NCBI GenBank assembly: GCA_017654935.2 | Contig: CM065691.1 | Location: 27,918,098-27,982,097, forward strand | From: Phymorhynchus buccinoides | Lineage: Eukaryota > Mollusca > Gastropoda > Neogastropoda > Raphitomidae | Length of the DNA stretch: 64,000 bases | Direction of reading: 5' to 3' | Shown: piece after piece, positions 22,101 through 35,900 of the stretch | Layout: each line of letters opens with the position of its first letter | How positions within the stretch are numbered: position 1 is the first letter of the stretch | Program-made: the position numbers and the translations under genes | Notes under the pieces: model-generated | Told to the model about the DNA's origin: nothing | The model's database searches: none | The model's input: only the letters and a program-made list of their open reading frames with translations

Positions 22101-25100
22101 GTATACTTCTTCTTCTGCATTCCCAGGCCAAAAGGCCATAATGGGTAAACTACATATAGGTTCATTTTCACTTTGCCGACACATTCCGATTTCGGAGGAG
22201 CTCAAACCCTGAATTTATTTTTTATAAATCCTGCAATTCAGAACATCCTGCAAGAAGGAGCATCCATGGAGACAGAATAGGTGAAGAGAATGAAGAGCAG
22301 AGGCCCAAGACAGAACCTTGTGGCACACCATAGGTCAAAGAAGTAGGTTTAGAAGAAAGACCATAGGTCAAAGAAGTAGGTTTAGAAGAAAGACCATGGG
22401 CAGAGACAACTTGTTGACGATCAGTGATGTAGGAATGAAACCAGCTCAGGACTGTGTTAGAAAACCCAAATGACTGACGTAAACGGGGAGAAGGATAGTG
22501 TGGTCGATAGTGTCAAAAGCTGCAGGCAGGTCATATGCGTCTGATCTTATGCCCTAGGACACTGTCAAACCTGCCACATTTTAGAAATGAAAAAGAGGAG
22601 CGGGGGCGGTCTGGGGGCCGGCGTAGGCCCCCAGTGGGGTACAGGGGCAACAGTTGGGGGTGAGGGGGCAACGCCCCCTGAAGCTGAAAACTTTTTAATG
22701 ATAAGTGAGCAGAAAAGTACCCCAGAAAGCATGGAAAAGCACATAGCATCCTATAAAGAAGTGGCTGAGCCAAGCCCTCAATCCTGTAAGGATTTTGCAG
22801 AATGAACTAGAAATGGGTATGCTTATTCAAAACATTATATTGAAATTATTTGTGAATAAAAGTTAATGAAACTTTGTAGTAATCTTGCTATATTGTTTTC
22901 TGTGTTCAACTGTTGACAATATTATTTTTGCCAATTTGACATTTTGTGTTTGTTTATTTTTTATTGATTATTACGAAAATTGAAAATATATATACAAAAA
23001 AAGGTGTGTTCAACAAAGATGTTAAAAAAAATGTGTGGTGTGTTTATTATTAAAACATTGCAGACATAAGTCATTTACATCATCAGAGAAACATTAAAAG
23101 CTCAAAATAAACTTAGTACTTGCCTTTCTGTAAGGGTTATTTTAGTAATGCAATCAACAGGTAAATGATGTTCGGATACGCACACCTGTCGGTCTCATTG
23201 CCGATCATTCACGATCGACGTTTTCGTGTGAAAAGTATCTCTATGCTTTGTATAAAGTGCTAAACCACTCTAAGTCCGATAAAAATCAACGAAACTATCC
23301 AATTCATTGTCTAAAATAGTTTCGGAATCCTCGGCAGATGACCGGTCGATCGATAGGCACTGCACTAGCATGAGTCTCAACAGTCACTTCACTCTGACCC
23401 CTATAACGAAGTCCAAAAGCACGATTGGCACACAATTTATCGGTAAAAACATCGATAACATCGTCGTCTATCGCTTGGAACGCCGCCATTTTGATGAAAA
23501 ATAATTTTCCCCTTAAAAATTCGAAGAAAATCGATCAAAGTTAGGCTTCAATCGAGCTCCGTGCACAATGGCGGCCATAGAAACAGGAAGTCGAATGCTT
23601 TCCGGCTGTCGTTAAAGCTTCCCTTCTGCATTAGAGAGCTCTCACTTCCTTAGCAACATGACTAAACAACGTTGCTTGACGGCTCTCAAAATATTGGAGT
23701 TTCGGCTATCGCGATCGGAGAGAGGGTTGAAGCCAAAAAAATCGGAGTTTACCCGCCGAAATCAGGGTGAACAGCAGGTCTGCACTGTTCATCCAGGCAT
23801 GGCAATGGAGGACAAGTATTTTTCTCTGAAAATATTATATGACTTCAGGAGATGTTGTTGTCTCTTGGTGTAATCAAGGTATTTATGTTGATCAGGAGGC
23901 AATTACTCTTGAAGATGAATACGCAAAACTGTTCAGACTTGAGAAAATGGCATTTCCTCAAGCTTAAAACCGCTTCCGCCATTTTATTTTCTGCCTTCAC
24001 TTTTCTCTGAATTCGGAGAAATCTCTGAAAACGACCCTACCTGTCATCCTGAGCCCCTTCTTGTCGTTCTCGTACTCCTCCCAGGCGGCCTTCTTCTCCT
24101 CCTCGGTGAGCGTCTGCTCCACCAGGTTCTCCAGCAGAGAGTCGTGCTCGAAAAGGGTGACGAACCAGTCCTTTTGCTCCCCGGACATGATTTCTGCCAG
24201 CAGCACATCCTGTTGGGAGGAAGAGAGAAAGTGCAAGATACTGAGATAACTCCTTCAAAAAATCACAAATAATTCATTGTGTAATTTTAATCTGTATCTG
24301 AGCGAAAACTCCCAATCTGCCTTCTTTATTCATTTTAAGATAAACCATTTTAGCAGGCAACCTTGAAATGCATGTGTGTGTTCACCTTAGGAAGCATGAG
24401 TGTTTTCTTGGCGCTGTCGTCTGCCAGTTTCTCCGGCCTGAAGGCGTAGAGCTCCGACAGGTCGGCGGCGGTGAAGTGTCGCTCCACCTGGTGTTCGTCC
24501 ACCACACGCTGCGACAGCGACAGCTTGGTCACCTGACGGTCGTAGATCTTCTCCTCCATCGTACCCTGAGGCATTCACACATACATAATGATCAGTGTTG
24601 ATTTTGGTGCACACATGTACATCTCTGACACTCAAAACTCCCATCTCACGCACTAGGTTTCAGACCAGTGGCATCAGTAAAATGTCAGCAATTTTTTACC
24701 CGATACAGTTTTGAGAGATTCCCTAAAATATTCAGGCGAGTTCCTAAAGATGCAGACATATCATCCAGGGCCTGATTTTGAAGATAGAATTAACAGCAAT
24801 GATAACAGATAACACCACAACACATTTTATGAGGCATAATCATAATGTTCTCTATTGTTGTTCAATTCATTCATGGTTAAAAAGGGATTAAACTTCAGCC
24901 ACGACAAATGTGAGATAAAGCTGGATATAAAATATAAATCTAGAACACTACCTCCTGTTATATTATTCTTGTTTAAACATGATTAAATTTGGTGTAAAGG
25001 GATTAAAACTTCAGCCATGGAAAAGATCTCAAAAGCTGACTAAAATATGGGGGTCAAAATGAGGGTCATGTATATAGCCTTCATAGGCTCTTGTGACATA

Positions 25101-27524
25101 ACAGAACCAGAACCAGAACCATCTATATATATCTACCCCCTGTTTGAAGGTATAAGCTGTTGTCTAGGATTTATAATCCTTACTTAACTGAAAACACAAA
25201 AACAATCAGACTTGTGCCGCCATTGACACCACTGGGGAATTTTACATATCGTCGGTGAAATTCAAAAACCTCGTATCTCGATTTTTTGGGTTTTTGAGTT
25301 CAGCTTTCTAATTTTTCCCGCCACCTTCCACCAAAAGCTCGTATCTCTAACGACTTTCTATCTGGGGTAAATGAGGTTGTGAAAAAAGACGAAAAACTCG
25401 TAAGTCCCAAATTCAGTCCCAATAAGGACAAAAACCTCGTATCTTCGTTCTTTTCAAGTCTAAAAAAATTAAAAAAATTCAAGTACCTTTAACAAAATGC
25501 AGGACTAAACTCGCAATGTCTTGAACAACATATTCATCATAGTTAATCAATCGTGGTCAACTCGGTTAATTTTTTTTTTTAATTTCCATTTTTCTCAAAA
25601 CTACCAAAATTGAGATACAAGGTTAATTTCACGGACGATATTTAGATTCTCACCTGGGCCAGAAATCTGTAGATGTAGCATGGTTTGGTCTGGCCGAAGC
25701 GGTACACCCTGAAGATGGACTGCACGTCGTGGGAGGGGTTCCACGAGGCATCGAAGATGATCACCCGATTGGCACCCACCAAGTTGATGCCCAGACCTCC
25801 CGCACGGGTCGAGATCAGGAACAGCCGAGATCTGTGGCACAAACATGTTCAGGCATTTATTTATTTAAGAAACTTATACATCGCATTACCTTAAAGCTCA
25901 ATGCGCTTTACAAAAACAATAGAAAGTTAAAAACAAGCACACACACAAAAATGTGATTCACACACACACAAGCGCTCAAGCAGAAACAGGCAGAATATAT
26001 ACATATATCAATAATACGCATTGAAAGAAGAAAATATACAACGACTCCTTATCGATGTAAACAATCAAAAGTACAACTTTTAACTAACAATAGATGGGAT
26101 GCACGCACATTCGCGCGCGCACGCAAACAAATATGCAAGCTAAAACAATTATTTCCGTTAAATGAAGAACATGATTAAAAGAATTACATGTCATTAGGAA
26201 GAACATGATTAAAAGAATTACATGTCATTAAAGTAATCGGCATTAAAGGCATATCAATGCATTCCCAGGATACGTAGATGCGTCATTTAATATTTTAGTT
26301 TCCAATCTCTTCTGCATTTCATAAGCAGTGGAATGAGACGCGATTTCCAGAGTTATTGTTCTTTGCATTTCCCTAGTTTCTCCAGAGTTATTGTTCTTTG
26401 CATGTCCTTAGAGTTTCTCCAGAGTTATTGTTCTTTGCATTTCCTTAGAGTTTCTCCAGAGTTTTTGTTCTTTGCATTTCCCTAGTTTCTCCAGCTATTG
26501 TTCTTTGCATTTCCCTAGAGTTTCTCCAGAGTTACTGTTCTTTGCATTTCCTTAGTTTCTCCAGAGTTATCGTTCTTTGCATTTCCCTAGTTTCTCCAGA
26601 GTTACTGTTCTTTGCATTTCCCTAGTTTCTCCTGAGTTATTGTTCTTCGCATTTCCCTAGTTTCTCCAGAGTTACTGTTCTTTGCATTTCCCTAGAGTTT
26701 CTCCAGAGTTATTGTTCTTTGCGTTTGCATAGTTTTGGGACATTAGGGAGATGCAAAGGCCAAGAATATAATAATAGGCATGTTATATTTAGCATGCCTA
26801 ATCAATTCAATGCCCTAGGCGTTTACAATATAAAAATATAATATACACATATAATATTTAACATATAGCATAAAGAATGGGAAATCAAAATTACACAAAC
26901 ACCTAAAGACGGTCAGACAAACAATTACACACACACGCATGTTTCAGATCATCCTAACAAGCTTGAACAGAAAGTGGCGGTACCATAGCCGATGAGGTTT
27001 AACCGAGGCGTGGTTACTGCTACACCTATCTATATTGTTAAAAACTAGGGACTTTACTGGTGTTGCACTGCCTCCGGGCATTGCAGCCAGCATTGTTCCA
27101 ATCATCTTTGTATTTACAAATGTCTCATATGTGTCTATGACTGAGAGGACGTAAAACACCATTTTTCATTCACATACGCATGTTGTCAGATCCCAGGCAT
27201 ATGTGGAATGTTCCTGAAAAAAGTTCTTAAAGTGCCTAGAAATATGATGCAGTGACTGTATTTGTTAGTTATTTTCATTTGTATATCAAAGGAGTTGTCA
27301 ACAAAACGTGCACATCATTTAGATGACTATTTAGACAATTTCATTTTAATTTGTCAAATAAAAAAAATTAAACAGAATTATTTTCAGCTGTTTCTTATCC
27401 AGACCTGGGTACAAACAATTCTACATTTGCCTATACTGTTAAAAACATGCAATTCACTATTTCCATTAGGGGAGGGGGGGGGGGGGGGGCGAACTGCGCA
27501 TGTCACGGAAGTAAAGGATGTGAT

Positions 27525-27558
<34 letters not shown>

Positions 27559-29889
27559 GAAAAACATGCAACAATCCACTATTTCCATTAGGAGAGGGGG
27601 GGGGGGGGGAGGGAGTGGAAACAAACAAACAAATCTACATTTGCCTATACTGTGAAAAACATGCAACAATCCACTATTCCGTGGGGGTGGGGTGAAAACA
27701 GACAAACCAACAATCTAAAGCCCACTGACTGTAGGTTGTCTGGGTCGTTGAAGATGGACGCCCAGTGATGCCTCATCTGGGCGCTGGTTGACCCGTCCAA
27801 GCGGAAGTAGTCCTCCCCTTTGACCCAACGCTTGCCAAACTGCTCCTTCAGCTGAACACACCCACACAACGGGACACAGTGTAAAGCCTGTATGTCTTGG
27901 TTGTGCATATCTTATGGAGGGAAATAACAATTCAAGTGTATTTGACCTTTGCTGAAAGCACACACATTCACATTCAATCAACCGCATGCTATGTAGCGTA
28001 TGGTTCGCATTTTCATTCTTAATTGACAGGGGTGGGATTTGACCAAAGAAAAAAAAAGGAAAACTAGATTTTCAACAACCCGCGGCCCACCCCCTGAACA
28101 AAATTTGATTAATAATAAACAAATACAATAAAATAAAGCCTATAGGAGAAATGGCGCCACATAAGGCCTTGAAATAAATCATAAAATGGGTTGGAATAAC
28201 CCATTTTAACAAAATATATTTAGAACTCATACCTCGGCCGGCCATGATTGACATGGCGGAAGTTAGGATTGTCTTAATACCGTGACCGAACGAAACCGAA
28301 ACAAGAGTGCGTTTCTTCACGATTTGTTTTTTGCCTGAATTTTTTTTTTCAATGTCGGAATTGTTTTTAAAATACCGGATTTCAGGCAAAAAACGGACAA
28401 AATCCCACCCCTGCTTAAATCACTCTGAAACAAATATAAGACTGACACTACCTAAACATGGTTTGAACTGGTGTAATACTGACATTGCATTGTGACATTG
28501 TGTCAATTTGATTACCATCTTTTTCAGATTAAACCTTTCGCCGCCAATGTCACATTTTTGCACCACAATGGTTTAATACCCATGTCACTAAAATGCATCA
28601 AACCTGGGCCTGTTATCCAAAGACCCTATTTACTTAATTTGGGGAGGTAAGAATAGGCCTTACTATATACATGTCACAGAGGAATTCCCAATAATGCATA
28701 TGATTTTTTTTTCTCCACCCAGATAAGTGTATGATGGGGTTTTTTTGCTGAAAAATGGCTGGCGGCGAAAAAAAGTGCATCCCTTCAAATTTTACACAAA
28801 ATTAAGATTTTGCTGTAACAATTTCTTACTATGTTACTAGTCACATTTCAAGGCGCGGGGGTCTCAGTCGGAGGGAAAAAGCATTGCCTTAATAGTCCGA
28901 AAAATATGATAATAATCTGAAACAACAAAACTTACTACTTTTGTTCCTGTCATGTTAGATGACAGGAAATCTAAAGTAATTTTGGGATCTTTTTCAATAA
29001 TAGTCTCAACAAAACCCAATAGTTTTCTTCTTCTGCCATGTCAGATGACAGCGGTCATTCCTCGTGTCACATACCTCCTCGTCTGTTTGGTTCTGAGTTT
29101 CCTCAGTGAACTTGGAGTCCACGTGCTCCAGAAAGTCCTCAATGATGTCCAAAGACAGCAGGCTTTGACTGAAGATCAGCCTGTGCACAGCAACAATAAC
29201 CCTCATAATCATGGGTGCAACTCCCCAAAATGAAAAAAAAATGAAAGGCAGGGGTCCAGGGACCAATGGCCCCGGCAGGGTACAGGGGCAGAGCCCAGTC
29301 AGACTATTCAAGGGGGCAACTTAGGAGAAAGATATAACGAGACAGACAGTTAAAATGATAGACAGACAGTTTGAGTTTGATAAGCCTTGTAAAATTATTA
29401 CATTAATAATAATAATAATAATAATGAAGAAAACTTATATAGCGCACATTCCAGGCTAGCTGCTCATGGCGCTTTACAAAAAATACATTTAATCAAATCA
29501 CATTAATACCCATGCCCGCACGCACACAAGCACACACACTGACGAACATAGCATATCATTTACACGCGCATGCACACATACATGCAGTACATACATACAT
29601 ACATACATACATACGTACGTACACACAGACACAAACACACACACATCCCCACACACGTGCATAAGCACATGCCAGCGCGCGCATGCACACACACACTTTC
29701 TGTCTCCCAACTTTCCCATGCCATTCCTCATCCACACACGCTTTCATTCTCACAATCCGATCATGGTGGACAGTAGTGTTCAGAGAATAGATGGGTTTTC
29801 AGGTTGGTTTTGAAAACTGACATTGCCTTTGTAAATTTCCAACTAAGTTAAAAACGCCCCAAATCGCTTGTGGTCATGTAAATGTGTGT

Positions 29890-29942
<53 letters not shown>

Positions 29943-32900
29943 GCGTGTGCGTGTGCGTGTGCGTGTGCGTGTGTGTGTGTGTGGATGAATTAAAAAAACC
30001 TGAAGTTCAGTTTCTGGTAAAATTAAAAATACTGAAAACTGTAAAAATGAAAGAGTAGCACCCATGTATCATTGTCATCATTTTCATGGGTGGGAGTAGA
30101 ACATTTCAGGTATACTGACACATTTTCTCAGCTATACTGAAAACGACAGCAAGGATATATTTACATGTTCCAGTTGGACAAAATTGCTATACTGAATTCA
30201 GTATCTATACTGAAGGCCTCCCACCTCTGCATTTTGATTTTAACAGTGACATAACTGAAGAGTTTACTAACTTGTTTACTAAACTGATTGAATGAAGGGG
30301 AAGAAAAAAATGAACAAACAAAATTAAAATTGTTACGGATTCAGGCATCAGAATCGTCTGGAGTCCAATCCTCTGAAAACCTCGGTACAAGGGCCACCAA
30401 GACTGTAGAAGGACAACACTGAAATCAGTTTCCAACACCACCAAAAAGGCTTAAAGCAGTGATAAATTACTTTAAAATGCCATTTAACAGAAAAGATAAC
30501 ACTCAATAAAAAGGCAAAACCTCTGACAGTAGAAGCCAATCCTCTGTCAGAAATTATTAATCCTCTGAAATTCGCAGATCCTGTGACAATTCTGACGCCT
30601 GGGATTCCTCGACCTGACAAACCAGGTTGTGACTTGCCAGTCGGGACTCTCATGAATGAAACGACATGGGAGCAACGCCACTGTGCGACCCAGTTTTCTC
30701 CCTAGAACCATCCCCGTTTGGAACTCGCTCCCAGCGTCTGCTGCAGAGGCTCCCAGCTTGGCACACTTCAAGCAGGAGCTCAACAACCTCTCATTCTAAA
30801 CCTATCACTCCCTCCCCAGCAAAAAGTGGTTAAGAAGGTTGGGGCTGTGCCGGTCGGGGTTTGTCCCCGGGGGCCGCTACGGTAGCCGGATTGGCCTGAC
30901 TGGAGCCATGAAACGCTGGGGAGATCTCTATATTTTTTAGTTCAATTCTTTTCAGTTGCTTCTTTCATTTTGTTTTATTTTTCTTCCTGCTACTCCACAA
31001 CCACGCTGTATAATTATCCAGTTGGATAGCTCAGCGTTACGATTCAGATTCACATTCAGAAGGTCGGACAGCAAAAAACAAAACAAAAACAAAAAAAACA
31101 AAAAAAAGAAATTAGGGGTGCCTGCCAGAACGGTCTATCTCAAAAGGAATAAAGAGCACAGATAGGCAGTTCTGGCATTCACCCCTCGAAAACTAAATGG
31201 TGGATGCTCACACTTTGTCTCCAATCTCCTCGCACATGCGCAGGATGTCGAAGAGCAGCATGAGCTTGCCGCTGAGCTCCATCTTGTTCTTGTCCTCCTC
31301 CTTCACGTGCTCTGCCCACCACTGACCACTGACCGCCTGACCAACATCCTCCTCTATCGCCTTTATCTCCTCCTCACTCTCACCTGACAACACACAACAC
31401 ATTGCGTGATTCAACACACACCTGGCAAGACACAACACATTGCGTGATTCAACACACCTGACAACACACAACACTGCGTGATTCAACGCACTTGACAAAA
31501 ACATGAAACACTGCGTGATTCAACTCATCTTACAACACACAACACTGCATGATTCAACGCACCTCACAACACACAACACTGCATGATTCGACCCACGTGA
31601 CAACACACAACACTGCATGATTCAACGCACCTCACAACACTGCATAATTCAACGCAATTCACAACACTGCATAATTCAACGCAACTCACAACACTGCATA
31701 ATTCAACGCACCTGACAACAAACACATTGCGTGACACTGATTCAACACACCTCACAACACATTGCGTGACACTGATTCAACACGCCTCACAACACATTGC
31801 GTGATCGATCATGGGTGCAACTACACAAAATGAAAAAACCCTGAAAGGTCGGGGTCTAGGGGTAATGTCCCCCTGCAGCTAAAGAAAAATTGATTTATTA
31901 AGGTATTTTAGTTTTGCTTTTTCCACAATTTATACAAATGCTTATTTTAACCCTTTCACCGCCAGCCATTCTTCAACTTAAAAATACCATTAAATGTAAC
32001 TGGGTAGAGAAAACAAGTTATTTGCAATATTGGGAATTCCTCTATTCCCTGTATAACATTAGGCCTATCCCTACCTCTCAAAATGAAGAAAGTATGGTCT
32101 TCAAAATAACAGGCCCCGATTTGATGCCTTTTAGTGACATGGGTGCTAAACCATTGTGGTGCTTAAATGCGACATTGGCGGTGAAAGGGTTAAAGTGTTT
32201 GAAAAATACTTTTACTTCATGAACGAACAATGAGCCCATCAACAAACTTTGTACTGACCTTTTTCGCCATTCCTCGACCTCGTTTTCCAGTTATTGACAA
32301 CTTCGTCCTTGTCGCTACCAGACCTGTGGACATTACCAAATGAACAGTGACTGGTCACAAAGACTGATAATTAAAATGAAGACATGGTCAAATCGTTTCT
32401 GAAACACACACACACACAGCAATTAAAATAAGATTTCACATTTTACAAGAACATTGAACAAATTAAAGACTTAACCACCTTGACAAAGTAAGCTCCCTTG
32501 AAAAAAACTTCTAAATACAGACAAAGTCCTGTAAGCATATCCAACTCACAATTTACCGATTAAATCCAAAATAAAAATTAATATTCCTATTCATCCACAA
32601 CATTTGACTGATATCGATCCATTACATTCAGGAGAAAAAAAAAAGTGACAGAAATGCTGAAACATTGTCCCAATCATACAACAAACAAGACAGTCTAAAG
32701 TGACGTTAACTGCATCATTTACAGATTGGATTGTAGAGGGGAAGTGTTGGTTTTTTTTTGCTTCTTTTGCTATCTTTGCTGTCTTCTTGTGTATCTATGT
32801 TGATAAAGGTGCATTCGCCGAAATATCCAGTTGTTTTGTTGTGTCTCTTGTTAATAAAATAACGTCACTTTACACTTGTGTGCTTGTTTGTTTGTTGTAT

Positions 32901-35900
32901 GTTCCAGTGACGTTGCAGTCTGTTTCAGTTTATTGTCCTGATCAGCTTAGCAGAGGACTCTTAAGGCATAGAGAATTCTAGGACTTAAAATTCCACACCT
33001 GTATTATAGAGTTTAAATGTATGTAATCAAAGAATGTCTATCAAGATTTACAGCAGAACTAAATTTCAACAGTGTGCACAAGTGAATCTTCAAATGAAAT
33101 TGATACACCATTTGATTTTAACAACATTCTACCTTTAATCCTTCCCTCCCCCGCAACAAAAGTGAAACAAAAAAGCTAAATTGACATGGATCAAACAAAT
33201 ACATGGGTGCAACTCCCCAAATGGCAAAATGAAAAAAAACTGAAAGGCAGGGGTCCAGGGACCCTTGGCTCTGGCAGGGTACAGGGGCAGAGCCCTGTTG
33301 GACGATTCAGGGGGGCAACTTAACTTTTCTACTACCGTCGGCGGGTTGACCCGCCGGTTTACCGTATACCGTTGCTAGCCACGGGCGGGTTTGACCGCCA
33401 GATACTAGGGAAACCCCGGTGTCCCCCTTTGCGCTATTTATATCAAGTGACATCACATCCTTTACTTCCGTGACATGCGCAGTTCGCTCAGGGAAAGCCC
33501 AATCTTCCGCCATCTTCATTTGTAGGCTAAATTTTGTAATTTTCAATCGATTTTCGTCGCGTTTTCGATGATGGAAACTGACAACTTTTGGCGTGAACCT
33601 CTACAAGATGGCGATAGTGCCGACAAAGCATTTACTGTGGAAAAAGTGGCAGAATCTGAACTTAGGCGAATCAAAAAGAGCATCGAAAGTGTTGAAACGA
33701 TCTTGGGTTTGCAGCAGCAGATCGACACAGGTAAATTTAGTGATGATTCGAGCGAGTATTTTTTTAATGGATTTTTTAAGAGAGTACGTGCGAAAATCAG
33801 TGCAGCGGCAAAAATTACTTGGTGCGCAACAGTAAACAGTCTAAGTAATACTTGGTAGCAGAAGAGTTAAGAGAGAGAGATACCGAGATAGACAGACAGT
33901 TAAAATGATAGACAGAGACAGCTTGAGTCTGATAAGCCTTGTAAAATTATTACATTGCCTTTGCAAACTTCCAAGATAGAACAACTAGACTAAGTTCAAA
34001 ACGTCCCAAATCACTTGTGGTCAATTTTTGTTTGTTTGTTGTTGAAATTTTAAAAAACTGAAGTTCAGTTTCTGGTAAAATTAAAAATACTGAAATCAGT
34101 GTAAACAATGAAAGAGTAGCACCCGTGCTAATAACTGACTGCAAGAACAAACACAACTACATGCGTAGACAGACTTTTTCCGTGACTTTCTGCGTCGGCG
34201 GCGAGAACTCGGCCCCTCATTCCCACTGTCACCGGAATAGACGTGGGATTCACTGTCACTGCTGCTGCCACTGCTGCTGCCACTGTTGTATGAGCGATCC
34301 GTCTCATCGTCATCAATGAAAGACTCTTCGTCATCAAATTTTCCCTGTAATAAAGAAAATAGAAATAATTTTCATCACATTTTCCCTGTAATAAAGAAAA
34401 TAGAAATTATTTTCATCACATTTTCCCTGTAATAAAGAAAATAGAAATTATTTTCATCACATTTTCCCTGTAATAAAGAAAATAGAAATTATTTTCATCA
34501 CATTTTTCCAATAATAAAGAAAATAAAAATTATTTTCATCAAAGTTTCCCTATAATAAAGAAAATATAAATTATTCTCATCAAAGTTTCCCTATAGTAAA
34601 GAAAATATAAATTATTCTCATCAAAGTTTCCCTATAGTAAAGAAAATATAAATTATTCTCATCAAAGTTTCCCTATAATTAGGTGGCGGCTGGCTCTTCT
34701 TACGGCTACCACGCTTGCCGTCAAAATCGTAAACAGTGACTCACTTAAAAGTTGTCAAAGTTGGATTAAACTTCACTTTTTATGTTTTATGTTATACAGA
34801 ATTAAAGATGAATGATTATTCTTTGCTCTCGTTGTTTTGTTATATTTGTGTGAATGAGAAAAGTGTGTTTAATTTAAAACCAAAAACACGGTAAAAACCG
34901 AAAGTTTGACTGCCGCAGTGTTTCCCGAGTTTCGAGCAAGATCACTGACCGTAAACAAATCACAGAAGCGGTTTTTTAAAACTGCCAATGCACATAAATA
35001 ACCCATCAATGGAAAGCTCAAAACCTCTACTTTGTGATGATGGGGGGTATTTTTTAAAGAGATTCCAATATCATGGCCAAAAAAGCGTTTTAAAAATGTA
35101 AATAAATATTTCGCAACCTTCCACTCGCCGAGGCATGTCATGCCGGATATCATTTTAAAGCTCAGCCAATGAGCAACCAGAATACATCAAAAGCAAGGCG
35201 AAACGAAGACTTGGGAGAGAGCCGCGCGAAATATACCGCGGCATGTGATTGGTCCGTTCTCTCAATAGAGTGTTCGTCATGGCGTCACCCAGCAGAGATC
35301 AGATCGCTAAGAATTTCGCCACGCTTCGCCCATTTCTCGGTAAGTTTGACAATTAAAACACTATCGATCGATAAACTGATCATTAAGGAAACGAATTCAT
35401 AGCATAGTTCCTTTAATTAAATTATATAATTTGTAATAGTTTCGTTTGAAGTGAGCCATCGCTTCGACGGCAAGCTAGGCTCCATCGGACATAGCCATTC
35501 ATAGACGGTGTGCCCAATCGATGTAAAAATAAAGGCACTATTTTGTTGAATTACGTGTATTGAGCTACTGTGCCGTTGAAATTAATGTTTCTCTGATTCA
35601 GGTTTTTTTTCTTTAGCAGTTTTGACGCGATTTGATATTTTAAATAATATTTCTTATCGAGCTATCGTTTCGCCCAAGGGACATCACTCTTATCGAAATA
35701 CTTGTTTGCTCGATGTTTCGATTCGAAGCCTTCGACAAAGGAGCAAAAGCTGAGGGTTTTGAAGAACACTATTGCCTAGAACCCGATTTAAAATGCAACA
35801 TAATGCAATAAATACGTTATTGATGAGCCTGTGACTCTTTCAGGAAGTTGCATTTAGGTTTTACATCAAGAAGTTGAAGTTGAAGGTTTAAACTTGTAGT

